Below the pieces are notes generated by a model that was not told where the DNA came from, ran no database searches, and worked only from the letters and a program-made list of their open reading frames with translations. A DNA stretch of 64,000 nt from Novosphingobium acidiphilum DSM 19966 (GTDB lineage Bacteria > Pseudomonadota > Alphaproteobacteria > Sphingomonadales > Sphingomonadaceae), in NCBI RefSeq assembly GCF_000429005.1, contig NZ_AUBA01000009.1, positions 1 to 64,000 on the forward strand, written 5' to 3'. The translations under genes were made by a program, and so were the position numbers. The first letter of the stretch is position 1. The number at the start of each line of letters is the position of its first letter. Shown one piece after another: positions 8,310 through 17,264 of the stretch.

Positions 8310-8492
8310 ATGGCGACGATCCCGCACACCCCAGGACCGGCCGCAGCCGCGCTCCATGATCTGACCCGCAGCGCGGCGCATCACCGTCACGGCGCGGCGG
8401 CAGGCGGTGCGGTGTCAACGGTCGCCAGGGCCGCAGTCGCGGCCAGCGGGCCATTTGGCACCGCGCTGCGCGCGCTGGGGGTTGTGGGCTGA
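8310..8492 (+). CDS. small hypothetical protein (60 aa)
   Basis: A 60-codon frame (MATIPHTPGPAAAALHDLTR...) with a well-placed AGGAGA ribosome site at 8299-8304, 5 nt before the ATG. The product is Ala/Gly/His-rich with a central RSAAHHRHGAAAGG and ends in a hydrophobic GTALRALGVVG. No family is recognised. It stands alone between the divergent TonB receptor and the end of typA. The good ribosome site argues for expression, but small Ala-rich frames are frequent by chance in GC-rich DNA. Confidence 0.4.
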   Translation: MATIPHTPGPAAAALHDLTRSAAHHRHGAAAGGAVSTVARAAVAASGPFGTALRALGVVG

Positions 8493-8497
8493 CCGGG

Positions 8498-8529
8498 AAA
8501 AAGATCGCGCCCGCCGGTGGGCGGGCGCG
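8498..8529 (-). terminator. intrinsic terminator of typA
   Basis: Ten perfect GC pairs, cgcgcccgcc (8506-8515) with ggcgggcgcg (8520-8529), loop ggtg. Read leftwards, the stem is followed by ATCTTTTT (8498-8505), a proper U tract. It lies 10 bp after the typA stop. Confidence 0.85.
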
Positions 8530-8539
8530 GTTACTTTGA

Positions 8540-10384
8540 TCAGGCTGCTTCTTTTTTGCGGCCGGCCTTCTTGCGTTCGTTCGGGTCAAGGATCGCCTTG
8601 CGCAGGCGGATCGACTGCGGCGTCACTTCGACCATTTCATCGTCGTCGATATAGGCGATGGCCTGTTCCAGCGTCATGACCCGCGGCGGGGTCAGGCGGA
8701 TCGCGTCATCCTTGCCGGTCGAGCGGAAGTTGGTCAGCTGCTTGGATTTCAGCGGGTTCACTTCCAGATCGTCGGGCTTGGCATTTTCGCCGATGATCAT
8801 GCCCTCGTAAACCTTTTCCTGCGGGGACACGAACAGCACGCCGCGCTCTTCCAGGCTGTTCAGCGCATAACCGACCGCTTCGCCCGTCGAGTTCGAGATC
8901 AGCACGCCGTTCTGGCGGCCTTCGATCGCGCCTTTGTGCGGACCGTACTTTTCGAACAGGCGGTTCATGATCCCGGTGCCGCGCGTGTCGGACAGGAATT
9001 CGCCGTGATAGCCGATCAGGCCGCGCGAAGGGGCCGAAAAGGTGATGCGCGTCTTGCCCGCACCCGACGGACGCATGTCGGTCAGTTCGGCCTTGCGGCG
9101 CTGCATCTTTTCGACAACCGTGCCCGAATATTCGTCGTCGACATCGATCAGCACGGTTTCGTACGGTTCGGTGCGGGCGCCCTTTTCATCGGTATCAAAC
9201 AGCACGCGCGGGCGGCTGATGCCCAGTTCAAAGCCTTCGCGGCGCATCGTTTCGATCAGCACGCCCAGCTGCAATTCGCCGCGCCCGGCCACTTCAAAGC
9301 TGTCCTTGTCGGCGCTTTCGGTGACGCGGATGGCGACGTTGGTTTCGGATTCGCGCATCAGGCGATCGCGGATCATGCGGCTGGTCACCTTGTCGCCTTC
9401 GCGGCCCGCAAACGGGCTGTCGTTGACGGCAAACCGCATGGCCAGCGTCGGCGGATCGATCGGCTGCGAATAGATCGCGGTGGTCACGCTCTGGTCGGCG
9501 ATGGTGTGCGCCACGGTTGCCTTTTCCAGACCCGCCAGCGCGATGATGTCACCGGCCTGTGCTTCGTCGACGGGCACGCGTTCCAGACCCTGGAACGACA
9601 TCAGCTTGGACGCGCGGCCCACTTCGATCACCTTGCCGTCGCGATCGAGCGCGTGGATCGGCTGGTTGACGCGGATCTTGCCCGACTGGACGCGGCCGGT
9701 CAGCACGCGGCCCATGAAGTTGTCGCGATCGAGCAGCGTGGCAAGAAAGCTGAACGGCGCATCGACATCGAGGTTGGGCGCCGACACGTGGCTGACGATC
9801 TTTTCGAACAGCGGGGTCAGGTCGCCTTCGCGCGCTTCCTGGTCTTCGCTGGCATAGCCATTGCGGCCCGAGGCATAAAGCACGGGGAATTCAAGCTGTT
9901 CGTCATTGGCTTCGAGCGCTACGAACAGGTCGAACACTTCGTCGAGCACTTCTTGCGGGCGGCCGTCGGCGCGGTCGATCTTGTTGACCACCACGATCGG
10001 CTTCAGCCCCAGCGCCAGCGCCTTGCCGGTGACGAACTTGGTCTGCGGCATCGCGCCTTCGGAGCTGTCGACCAGCAGGATCACGCCGTCGACCATGCTC
10101 AGGATGCGTTCGACTTCGCCGCCGAAGTCGGCGTGGCCGGGGGTGTCGACGATGTTGATCCGGGTCATTTCGCCCGTGACCGGGTGTTCCCATTCGACCG
10201 AGGTGCACTTGGCCAGGATGGTGATCCCGCGTTCCTTTTCCAGGTCGTTCGAATCCATCGCGCGTTCTTCAACCCGCTGGTTTTCGCGAAACGTGCCCGA
10301 CTGGCGGAACAACTGGTCGACGAGCGTGGTCTTGCCATGGTCGACGTGGGCGATGATCGCGATATTGCGCAGGGCGCTGGACAT
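8540..10384 (-). CDS. typA: ribosome-associated translational GTPase TypA/BipA
   Basis: 614 residues from the ATG at 10384, close to the usual length of about 605. TypA is an EF-G-like GTPase that binds the 70S ribosome and supports growth under stress and ribosome assembly. Visible motifs are G1 AHVDHGKT (residues 12-19), switch I around ERGITILAKC, G3 DTPGHADFGGE, G4 NKIDR and the EF-G-like C-terminal domains (TEPYETVLIDVDDEYSGTVV; GLIGYHGEFLSDTRGTGIMN). The C-terminal end NPNERKKAGRKKEA-type tail is Lys-rich, as usual. The extra 22 upstream codons in the open frame look non-coding. A strong terminator follows at 8498-8529. Confidence 0.97.
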   Translation of the reverse strand: MSSALRNIAIIAHVDHGKTTLVDQLFRQSGTFRENQRVEERAMDSNDLEKERGITILAKCTSVEWEHPVTGEMTRINIVDTPGHADFGGEVERILSMVDGVILLVDSSEGAMPQTKFVTGKALALGLKPIVVVNKIDRADGRPQEVLDEVFDLFVALEANDEQLEFPVLYASGRNGYASEDQEAREGDLTPLFEKIVSHVSAPNLDVDAPFSFLATLLDRDNFMGRVLTGRVQSGKIRVNQPIHALDRDGKVIEVGRASKLMSFQGLERVPVDEAQAGDIIALAGLEKATVAHTIADQSVTTAIYSQPIDPPTLAMRFAVNDSPFAGREGDKVTSRMIRDRLMRESETNVAIRVTESADKDSFEVAGRGELQLGVLIETMRREGFELGISRPRVLFDTDEKGARTEPYETVLIDVDDEYSGTVVEKMQRRKAELTDMRPSGAGKTRITFSAPSRGLIGYHGEFLSDTRGTGIMNRLFEKYGPHKGAIEGRQNGVLISNSTGEAVGYALNSLEERGVLFVSPQEKVYEGMIIGENAKPDDLEVNPLKSKQLTNFRSTGKDDAIRLTPPRVMTLEQAIAYIDDDEMVEVTPQSIRLRKAILDPNERKKAGRKKEAA

Positions 10385-10693
10385 CGTAAAAGGCTTTCGC
10401 AAAAGGCGGCGGTTGGATGCCGGGGTATGGTTGGGCTTCGCATGACGCATGCGATGCCGATGATGCGTCAGGCAGGCCTTCCATCACGGCGGGGCCCCAT
10501 ACGTATCGTCGGCGCGAAGCGCCTCGTTGGGCGGGCCCATACCGTTTTGTGTGCGCTGCGGCAAGTGCAGCTTTTGCGTGCAGCTTTTGCAACCGTGACG
10601 TGACGGTTCGACACGAAGGGCTTGCCCGACAAAGTCGGTTCTGGCCTAATCGTGCCACGCGTCTGATCGGCAGGCGCCAGGGGGGACACAGTC
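10385..10693. other. intergenic region between divergent typA and DUF805 gene
   Basis: Promoter-containing spacer of 309 bp. It carries a perfect 13-bp tandem direct repeat, gtgcagcttttgc at 10565-10577 and 10578-10590. Directly after it comes an inverted repeat, aaccgt-gacgtg-acggtt (10591-10608). Together they could form a regulator site for the DUF805 gene. No ORF is supported. Confidence 0.45.
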
Positions 10694-11122
10694 ATGGAAT
10701 GGATGATAATGCCATATCGGCGCTATGCCGAATTTTCGGGTCGTTCGGGTCGGCAGGAATACTGGATGTTTTTCCTGTTCAACATGCTGGTCTATCTGGT
10801 TCTGGGTGGCGCGGCGGCGGTCTTTTTCATCGCCAGGGCAGCAAGCGGCGATACGTCGACTGATGCTTCGGTTCCGGTGGTCGGGATCGTCATGGTGGGT
10901 CTGCTGGTGATCTTTGCGCTGGCCACCATCATTCCGTCGCTGGCGGTCCAGGTGCGCCGGTTTCACGATCAGGACAAATCGGGCTGGTTTGTCCTGCTGG
11001 GTCTGATCCCTTATGCGGGCGGGCTGATCCTGTTTATCTTCATGCTGCTTGAAGGCACGCGCGGCCCCAACCAGTATGGCGCAGATCCGCGCGATCCTTA
11101 CAACTCGGACGTGTTCCGCTAA
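10694..11122 (+). CDS. DUF805 family inner-membrane protein
   Basis: 142 residues. DUF805 proteins (like YhaH/YhaI of E. coli) are small inner-membrane proteins of unknown function. The family signature is present: RYAEFSGRSGRQEYWMFFLF at the N-terminus and QVRRFHDQDKSGWFVLLGLIP in the middle, ending PNQYGADPRDP. Three hydrophobic segments are predicted at about residues 25-46, 63-83 and 97-116. A purine-rich ribosome site (aggggggac) precedes the ATG. The stop overlaps that of the convergent ABC permease gene by a few bases. Confidence 0.9.
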   Translation: MEWMIMPYRRYAEFSGRSGRQEYWMFFLFNMLVYLVLGGAAAVFFIARAASGDTSTDASVPVVGIVMVGLLVIFALATIIPSLAVQVRRFHDQDKSGWFVLLGLIPYAGGLILFIFMLLEGTRGPNQYGADPRDPYNSDVFR

Positions 11123-13674
11123 AGCTCGCGCAGCGCACGCGCCGGGCGGGTTCGCAGGATCGACAGCGACCCGCCCAGCGCCAGCGCCATGACCAGTGCC
11201 AGTCCGATCGCCAGCACGCCCGCAATCAGGCGCCAGTCGGGCAACCAGGCAAAGCCGAACAGTTGCACCACCACCGCCCAGGCGGTGGCCGTGCCCAGCG
11301 CCAGCGCGATCGCGCCCAGCAGCACCGACAACAGCCCGTATTCGGCCACCACCAGCATCAGCAATTGACCCCGGCTTGCCCCCAGCACCCGCAGGACCAC
11401 CGTGTCATACTGGCGGCTGGCGCGTTGTGCGGCGATCGCGCCGGCCAGCACGGCCAGGCCCGCCAGCACCGCGACCGAGGCTGCGGCCAGCACCGCGGCG
11501 CCGACTTGCGCCAGCAATGTGCGCGCCTGGCCCAGCACCGGGCCGACCTCGATCACCGAACTTGACGGCAGCGCGCGCACCAGCGTCGACAGGATCGCGC
11601 GGCGCACCGGCGCGGTGCGCGCAGCGGCCGGCAATTCGATCGTGGCGGCCAGATTGTGCGGGGCATCGGCAATCGCGTCGGGGCTGAACACCAGCACATA
11701 GTTGAACCCGAACGAATCCCAGTCGATCCGCCGGAAACTGGCAATCGTGGCACTGCGTTCCACCCCCAACAGTGCAATGGTCAGCCTGTCGCCCAGGTGC
11801 AGGTTCAGCACTTTGGCCAGGTTTTCGTCGATCGACACCTGTGGCGGCCCGGCATAGTTCCGCGGCCACCAGCGCCCGGCGGTCACCACATTGCCCTGTG
11901 GCACGGTATCGGCATAGGTCAGCCCGCGATCGCCGCGCAGCGCCCAGGCATCGTCGGGGATCACCTTGAGATCGGCCACGCGCGTCATATGCGCCGCCGG
12001 GCCATAGGCCAGGATCGATCCGCGCATCGCCGGCACGGTGCGCACCGTGGCACCGGGTGCGATACGCGTGACCACGGTGTGAAATTCGGCGGCTTTGTCG
12101 CGTGGTACATCCAGCACGAAATAGTCGGGCGCGCGCGCCGGCACCCGCTGTGCGATATTGCCATCCAGGCTCGATTCGACACCCGCCAGCACGACAAACG
12201 CCGCCAATGCAAAGCCCAGCGCCACCACCAGCGCGGGTGTCTGTGCGCCGGGCCGATGCAGATTGGCCAGCGCCATGCGCGCCACGGTGCCGCGCGGACG
12301 CGGCATGCGCGCCGCCAGCCGGGTCAGGCCCCAGCCGACCAGGCCAAGCACCGCAAACAGCGCCGCGGCCCCACCCAGAAAGCCCAGCGCGAGCACCGGC
12401 TGTTGCGCGGGCAGCACCGCCAGCGCCACAATCCCGGCCAGCCCGCCGCCCACCGGCACCGCCAGCGCGCGCCACGGCTGCGCCAAAGGCGACACCCGCG
12501 CGCGCAGCAGCGCCATCGCGGGAAAGGCCTGCGCGCGCAGCAACGGCGGTGCGGCAAACGTCATCGCGATCAGCAACCCTTGCGCCGCGGCGATGGCCAG
12601 CGCGGCGGGATCGACCACCAGCCCCGCCGCCACCGGCAGCACGCCGCTCAGCGCCAGCGCGATCAAGGGTGTCGCAGCCAGGCCGATCAACAGCCCCAGC
12701 GCAATCGCCACACCACTCGCCAGCACGATCTGGATTGCGAAAATGCGCGTTATATCGGGGCCGGTCGCGCCCAGAATCTTCAGCGTGGCAATCGTCCCGC
12801 GCCGCGCCTCGAGAAACCCGGTCACGCCGTTGCCGATCCCGATTCCGGCAATCGCCAGCGCGGCCAACGCCACCAGCCCCAGGAATTGGCCCATGCGCGA
12901 CACAAACCGGTCGAGCATCGGCGATGCGCGATCGCGCGTGCGGAATTCAAAGCCCGACGCCGGAAACGCGGCCTTGAACGCATCGATCGCGCGTTGCGGC
13001 CTGGCCTCGGGCGCCATGCGCACATGGTATTTCCACCGTGCCAGGGTGCCGGTTGACACCAGCCCGCTTTGCGCCAGCGCCGCGCTGCTGACGATCACCG
13101 TCGGCCCCAGCGCAAATCCTTCGCCCATGCGGTCGGGTTCGTCGGCGATCACCCCGCCGATCACCAGATCGGCCGCGCCGATGCGCAAGTGATCGCCCGG
13201 CGCCACGCCCAGCCGATCGGCCACGCCGGGCGCGATCCACGCGGTCATGCCCGGTGGCGCGCCGGCGCGGCGGGTACTGCCATCGGGGGCAGCCAGCGTG
13301 AACGTGCCATACAAGGGCCAGCGCGCGTCGACCGCTTTCAGTTCGATCGGTACCGCGCTGCCGTCGCCGCCCGCCTTTTGCGCCATGGCCTGCATGCGCA
13401 CCCCGGCCGAGACGCGCCCGGCGCGCGCAATTGCGTCGTATTCCTGCGTGCTGGCGGGGCGCGCGGCAATGGCGAATTCGGCATCGCCGCCCAGCATCTG
13501 TGCGCCGCGCGTGGTCAGTTCATGGTCGATCGCGCCGGTCAGCGTGCCGATGGCCGACAGCGCCGCCGCGCCCAGCACCAGACACACGATCAGCAGGCGC
13601 AGCCCTGAAAAGCGCCAGTCGAGCCCGCGCCGCGCGATCCGCCAGGCCGTGCGCCACGACAGCCGCGCGGTCAT
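11119..13674 (-). CDS. ybbP: ABC transporter permease, FtsX/YbbP type
   Basis: 851 residues from the ATG at 13674, which overlaps the stop of the ATPase gene as ATGA. The architecture matches YbbP-type permeases: an N-terminal membrane helix (LRLLIVCLVLGAAALSAIG), a large periplasmic domain (about 45-250), a first FtsX bundle (about 260-390), two central helices, a second periplasmic domain and a final FtsX bundle (about 720-840, with YDTVVLRVLGASRGQLLMLV). Such permeases work with a LolD/MacB-like ATPase. E. coli YbbAP sits beside tesA exactly as here and is thought to extract hydrophobic compounds for the TesA esterase. The C-terminus STARTRPARALREL-like basic tail is typical. Confidence 0.9.
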   Translation of the reverse strand: MTARLSWRTAWRIARRGLDWRFSGLRLLIVCLVLGAAALSAIGTLTGAIDHELTTRGAQMLGGDAEFAIAARPASTQEYDAIARAGRVSAGVRMQAMAQKAGGDGSAVPIELKAVDARWPLYGTFTLAAPDGSTRRAGAPPGMTAWIAPGVADRLGVAPGDHLRIGAADLVIGGVIADEPDRMGEGFALGPTVIVSSAALAQSGLVSTGTLARWKYHVRMAPEARPQRAIDAFKAAFPASGFEFRTRDRASPMLDRFVSRMGQFLGLVALAALAIAGIGIGNGVTGFLEARRGTIATLKILGATGPDITRIFAIQIVLASGVAIALGLLIGLAATPLIALALSGVLPVAAGLVVDPAALAIAAAQGLLIAMTFAAPPLLRAQAFPAMALLRARVSPLAQPWRALAVPVGGGLAGIVALAVLPAQQPVLALGFLGGAAALFAVLGLVGWGLTRLAARMPRPRGTVARMALANLHRPGAQTPALVVALGFALAAFVVLAGVESSLDGNIAQRVPARAPDYFVLDVPRDKAAEFHTVVTRIAPGATVRTVPAMRGSILAYGPAAHMTRVADLKVIPDDAWALRGDRGLTYADTVPQGNVVTAGRWWPRNYAGPPQVSIDENLAKVLNLHLGDRLTIALLGVERSATIASFRRIDWDSFGFNYVLVFSPDAIADAPHNLAATIELPAAARTAPVRRAILSTLVRALPSSSVIEVGPVLGQARTLLAQVGAAVLAAASVAVLAGLAVLAGAIAAQRASRQYDTVVLRVLGASRGQLLMLVVAEYGLLSVLLGAIALALGTATAWAVVVQLFGFAWLPDWRLIAGVLAIGLALVMALALGGSLSILRTRPARALREL

Positions 13675-14342
13675 GCCATGCTGTCGCTGATCACACGCCC
13701 GTCGGCCAACCGGATCACCCGGCCGCACCGCCGCGCCAGCGCCTCGTCGTGCGTAACCATGATCAGCGTGGCGCGGGCCGCCCTGGCGCGATCAAACAGC
13801 AGGTCGGCCACGGCGTCGCCTGTGGCATGATCCAGGTTGCCGGTGGGTTCGTCGGCAAACAGCAGCAGCGGCGCGGGCGCCAACGCGCGGGCAATCGCCA
13901 CGCGCTGCTGTTCACCGCCCGACAGTTGCGCGGGGTAATGGTTCAGCCGATGGCCCAGGCCCACCGCCTCAAGCTCGGCGCGGGCGCGCGGCATGGCGCG
14001 GTCAATCCCCGCCAGATCGAGCGGGGTGGCAACGTTTTCAAGCGCGGTCATCGTCGGCAGCAGGTGAAACGCCTGCAGCACCACGCCGATCCGCCCGCGC
14101 CGCGCGGTGGCCAGGCCATCTTCGCCCAGGCCGGAAAAATCCTGCCCCGCCACCGACAAAGTGCCCGCCTGCGCCCGTTCCAGCCCGGCCAGCACCGCCA
14201 GCAGCGACGATTTGCCCGACCCCGAGGGCCCGAGCAGCGCCACCGTCTCGCCCGCCATCACGGTCAGGTCGACACCATCGAGCACGGTTACGCGGGCATC
14301 GCCTTCGCCCAGCACAAGGCCAAGGTTTTGCGCAATGATCAT
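13671..14342 (-). CDS. ybbA: ABC transporter ATP-binding protein, YbbA/LolD type
   Basis: 223 residues from the ATG at 14342; a GTG at 14360 would add six. Walker A is GPSGSGKSS, the Q-loop is LQAFHLLPTMTALENV, the signature is LSGGEQQRVAIARAL, Walker B is LLLFADEPTGNLD and the switch His lies in MVTHDEALA. This is the LolD/MacB subfamily that energises FtsX-type permeases. It is coupled to ybbP by a 4-bp overlap and is divergent from the TesA-like esterase gene, with only about 75 bp shared for both promoters. Confidence 0.94.
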   Translation of the reverse strand: MIIAQNLGLVLGEGDARVTVLDGVDLTVMAGETVALLGPSGSGKSSLLAVLAGLERAQAGTLSVAGQDFSGLGEDGLATARRGRIGVVLQAFHLLPTMTALENVATPLDLAGIDRAMPRARAELEAVGLGHRLNHYPAQLSGGEQQRVAIARALAPAPLLLFADEPTGNLDHATGDAVADLLFDRARAARATLIMVTHDEALARRCGRVIRLADGRVISDSMA

Positions 14343-14416
14343 GGGGGTGGTGCTTGTCACTGCGACGTGGTGACATAGATAGGCAACACACCGCAAGCTT
14401 CCCGAGAAGGCCTTTC

Positions 14417-15142
14417 ATGCGATTGCACCGTCTGGTTCCGATAATCGCGCTGGGGCTTGCCGCCTGCCACGCTGCCCCGCCGCGTGAAGAAGGGCGCGAT
14501 GCCCCCGATGCGGCGATGGTTGGCCCCGCCGACAGCGCACCCGCCGCGCCGCGCCCGGTTGTGCCTGCGGGCGCCCCGGTCATCCTGGCCTTTGGCGACA
14601 GCCTTTATGCCGGATACCGGCTCAATCCCGATGACAGCTACCCTGCGCAATTGCAGGATGCGCTCAATCGGGCAGGCGTGGCGGCGCGTGTGGTCAATGG
14701 CGGGGTGTCGGGCGATACGACGTCGGCGGCGCGGCAGCGGCTGGCCTTTACACTCGACAACCAGCCGCAAAAGCCGGCGCTGGTGATGGTCGGGCTGGGC
14801 GGCAACGACATGTTGCGTGGACTGCCGCCCCAGGAGACACGCGCCAATATGCAGGCCATCGTCACCGCGATCGAGGCGCGCCACATTCCCGTCATGCTGA
14901 CCGGCATGCTTGCTGCGCCCAATCTGGGTGCGGACTACACCGCGGCGTTCAACCCGATCTGGCCCGATCTGGCCAAGGCGCATCAGGCGCCGCTGGTGCC
15001 GTTTTTCCTGGCGCCCGTCATGGGCAAGAACGACCTGCTGCTCGATGACCATATCCACCCCAATCGTGCCGGGGTGGCAGCGATTGTCAGGGCGACCGAG
15101 CCTGCGGTGGCGCAGGCGTTGCGGGCCGCCGCCAAGCCCTGA
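14417..15142 (+). CDS. tesA: TesA-like GDSL esterase/arylesterase, predicted lipoprotein
   Basis: 241 residues from the ATG at 14417. It is an SGNH hydrolase: block I LAFGDSLYAGY (Ser nucleophile), block II NGGVSGDTT, block III VGLGGNDML and block V DHIHPN with the catalytic Asp/His. The N-terminus MRLHRLVPIIALGLAACHA contains a lipobox (LAAC), so the mature enzyme should be lipid-anchored, whereas E. coli TesA is a soluble periplasmic protein. TesA enzymes hydrolyse acyl esters, thioesters and lysophospholipids. The location next to divergent ybbA-ybbP is conserved with E. coli and implies joint function. Confidence 0.92.
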   Translation: MRLHRLVPIIALGLAACHAAPPREEGRDAPDAAMVGPADSAPAAPRPVVPAGAPVILAFGDSLYAGYRLNPDDSYPAQLQDALNRAGVAARVVNGGVSGDTTSAARQRLAFTLDNQPQKPALVMVGLGGNDMLRGLPPQETRANMQAIVTAIEARHIPVMLTGMLAAPNLGADYTAAFNPIWPDLAKAHQAPLVPFFLAPVMGKNDLLLDDHIHPNRAGVAAIVRATEPAVAQALRAAAKP

Positions 15143-15145
15143 CGC

Positions 15146-16237
15146 CTAGCCCCGCTCCACGCGCCCATCGACCACCTGCCAGAACGCCGCGGGCGCGGGC
15201 AGGTCCACGAACGGCGCGGGTTCGGTGCCCGTCATCCACACTTGCGCGCCCGACGCGGCCAGCCGGTCATACAGCGCGGCGCGGCGCAGCGGATCGAGAT
15301 GTGCGGCAATTTCGTCAAGCAGCAGCAGGCGCGGGCGGTCGGTGTCGCCCAGCCCGGCATGCGCCAGCACGATGCTGATCAGCATCGCTTTTTGTTCGCC
15401 GGTCGAACATTGTGCGGCAGAGGCGTTCTTGGCTGCCATCGTCACCGCCAGATCGTCGCGATGCGGGCCGGTCAGCGTGCGCCCGGCGGCGCGGTCGCGG
15501 CGTCGGCCTTCGCGCAGCAGCGCAGCCAGCGCATCGGCCCGGTCGGGGGTGTCGCCGGCATAGGCCAGCAGGGGGCGCGCAAATGGCCCTTCGGGTTCGG
15601 CGGCAATCGCCGTGTCGAGACGTTGCACCAGCGTGCGGCGGGCCAGCGCCATCGCGGCCCCCGCCTCGGCCAGTTGCCGCTCCAGCGCATCGAGCCACAC
15701 CGGATCGGGCTCGGCCGGATCGGCCAGCAGGCGGTTGCGTTCGCGCAGCGCGGTTTCGTAACGCGTGGCAAGGCGTGCATGGCCCGGCTGTTCCGCCAGC
15801 ACCAGCCGGTCAAGAAACCGCCGCCTGGCGCCTGCGCCTTCGGCAAACAGCCGGTCCATCGCCGGGGTCAGCCAAGTCATCGCCAGCCATTCGGCCAGGC
15901 GGTTGGTGGGCCCTTCGGCGCCATTGATCCGCACGCTGCGGCGGTTCGGGCTGTCGGGCGTGGTGGCCGTGCTCAGCGCCAGCGCGCCGCCTTCGAGTTC
16001 CGCCGCGATGGCAAACCCGCCCTGGCCATGCGCGGCGGCCATTTCGGCCACTTGTGCGCGGCGCAACCCCCTTCCGGGGGCCAGCAGGCTGATCGCTTCA
16101 AGCACATTGGTCTTGCCCGCCCCGTTTTCACCGGTCAGCACGTTGAATGTCGCCGTCGCATCCAGCCGGGTCGCGGCATGGTTGCGAAAATCGCGCAATG
16201 TCAGCCGGGTCAGCGCCAAAGGGTCAGGCCCGGTCAA
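15146..16237 (-). CDS. recF: DNA replication and repair protein RecF
   Basis: 363 residues. RecF binds gapped DNA and loads RecA together with RecO and RecR. Seen are the N-terminal LTRLTLRDFRNHAAT, Walker A GENGAGKTN (about residues 36-44), the signature region STGEQKAMLI and Walker B PRLLLLDEIAAHLD. No ATG is available: the frame starts with TTG at 16237, overlapping pspF by 14 bp, or TTG at 16219, which gives the family-like MALTRLTL. The start is therefore uncertain. It is convergent with tesA, stops 3 bp apart. It is not next to dnaA/dnaN here, as is common in alphaproteobacteria. Confidence 0.95.
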   Translation of the reverse strand: MTGPDPLALTRLTLRDFRNHAATRLDATATFNVLTGENGAGKTNVLEAISLLAPGRGLRRAQVAEMAAAHGQGGFAIAAELEGGALALSTATTPDSPNRRSVRINGAEGPTNRLAEWLAMTWLTPAMDRLFAEGAGARRRFLDRLVLAEQPGHARLATRYETALRERNRLLADPAEPDPVWLDALERQLAEAGAAMALARRTLVQRLDTAIAAEPEGPFARPLLAYAGDTPDRADALAALLREGRRRDRAAGRTLTGPHRDDLAVTMAAKNASAAQCSTGEQKAMLISIVLAHAGLGDTDRPRLLLLDEIAAHLDPLRRAALYDRLAASGAQVWMTGTEPAPFVDLPAPAAFWQVVDGRVERG

Positions 16238-17243
16238 TCAGGCCGTGACGGCGCAGCGCATGGCGCAACTGGTCATAGCTCAGGCCCAGCGCCTTGGCAG
16301 TCTGGCGCTGGTTGTAGCGCGCCTTGGCCAGGTGGTGTTCGATGATCGCGCGTTCGTGGGCATCGACCGCAGTGCGCAAGTCGGTCACGGTATCAAGCGG
16401 CGCAGGTGCGGGCGCAGCGCGTGGCGCGGCAGGCGTGTCGGGCGCCGCGTGCGACGGCCCGACGGGCTTCCACGGGCTGTCGAACGGGTCGAACTGCACC
16501 GCGCCCACCGGGCTTTCGGCGTCGTCCCAGCGATAGACCGCGCGTTCGACCACGTTGCGCAATTCGCGCACGTTGCCGGGCCAGCCATGGGTTTCCAGCG
16601 CGGTGCACACCGCATCGGAAAATCCCGGCCAGGTGTCCCGGCCCAGCTCTGCCGCCATGCGGCGCCCGAAATGGTCGGCCAGCACCGCGATATCGCCTTC
16701 GCGCACGCGCAACGGGGGCAGGGTGATCACTTCAAAGCTCAACCGGTCGAGCAGGTCGGGGCGAAACCGCCCGGTGGCGGCCATCCGCGGCAAATCCTCG
16801 TTGGTGGCGGCCACGATCCGCACATCGACGCGGATCGGGCGCGACGATCCGATGCGCGACACTTCGCCATATTCCACCACGCGCAACAGCCGTTCCTGCG
16901 CTGCCATCGACAAAGTGCCCAGTTCGTCAAGGAACAGCGTGCCGCGGTCCGCCTCTTCAAACCGGCCGGCGCGGGCGCGCGATGCGCCGGTGAACGCGCC
17001 TGCTTCGTGCCCGAACAGTTCGGCCTCGATCAGCGTTTCGGGAAGGGCTGCGCAATTCATCGTAACCAGCGGTTCCTGCCAACGGGTCGACAGGTGGTGC
17101 AGCCGTTCGGCAATCAGTTCCTTGCCGGTGCCGCGTTCGCCAATCACCAGCACCGGACGGCGCAGGGGCGCGGCGCGGCTGGCGCGTTCGACCGCGTCGA
17201 GAAAGGGGCTGGCCTGGCCGATCAGTTGGGTCGTGCGATCCAT
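16224..17243 (-). CDS. pspF: phage shock operon transcriptional activator PspF
   Basis: 339 residues from the ATG at 17243. PspF is a sigma-54-dependent AAA+ activator without a receiver domain, which PspA normally inhibits. Visible are Walker A GERGTGKE, the GAFTGA loop that contacts sigma-54 (EAGAFTGASRARAG), Walker B GTLFLDELGTL, the R-finger region and a C-terminal Fis-type helix-turn-helix (NQRQTAKALGLSYDQLRHAL). A Pro/Ala linker of about 30 residues precedes the helix-turn-helix. It is divergent from the psp operon, and its upstream region contains the activator palindromes at 17265-17299 and the sigma-54 promoter at 17344. Confidence 0.95.
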   Translation of the reverse strand: MDRTTQLIGQASPFLDAVERASRAAPLRRPVLVIGERGTGKELIAERLHHLSTRWQEPLVTMNCAALPETLIEAELFGHEAGAFTGASRARAGRFEEADRGTLFLDELGTLSMAAQERLLRVVEYGEVSRIGSSRPIRVDVRIVAATNEDLPRMAATGRFRPDLLDRLSFEVITLPPLRVREGDIAVLADHFGRRMAAELGRDTWPGFSDAVCTALETHGWPGNVRELRNVVERAVYRWDDAESPVGAVQFDPFDSPWKPVGPSHAAPDTPAAPRAAPAPAPLDTVTDLRTAVDAHERAIIEHHLAKARYNQRQTAKALGLSYDQLRHALRRHGLIDRA

Positions 17244-17264
17244 TGCCAAGGAATAGCAGATTTT

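Noticed and set aside
8936..10603. 555-aa plus-strand ORF opposite typA
   Set aside because: Shadow frame of a highly conserved gene; His/Arg/Gly-rich low-complexity product typical of GC-rich antisense frames.
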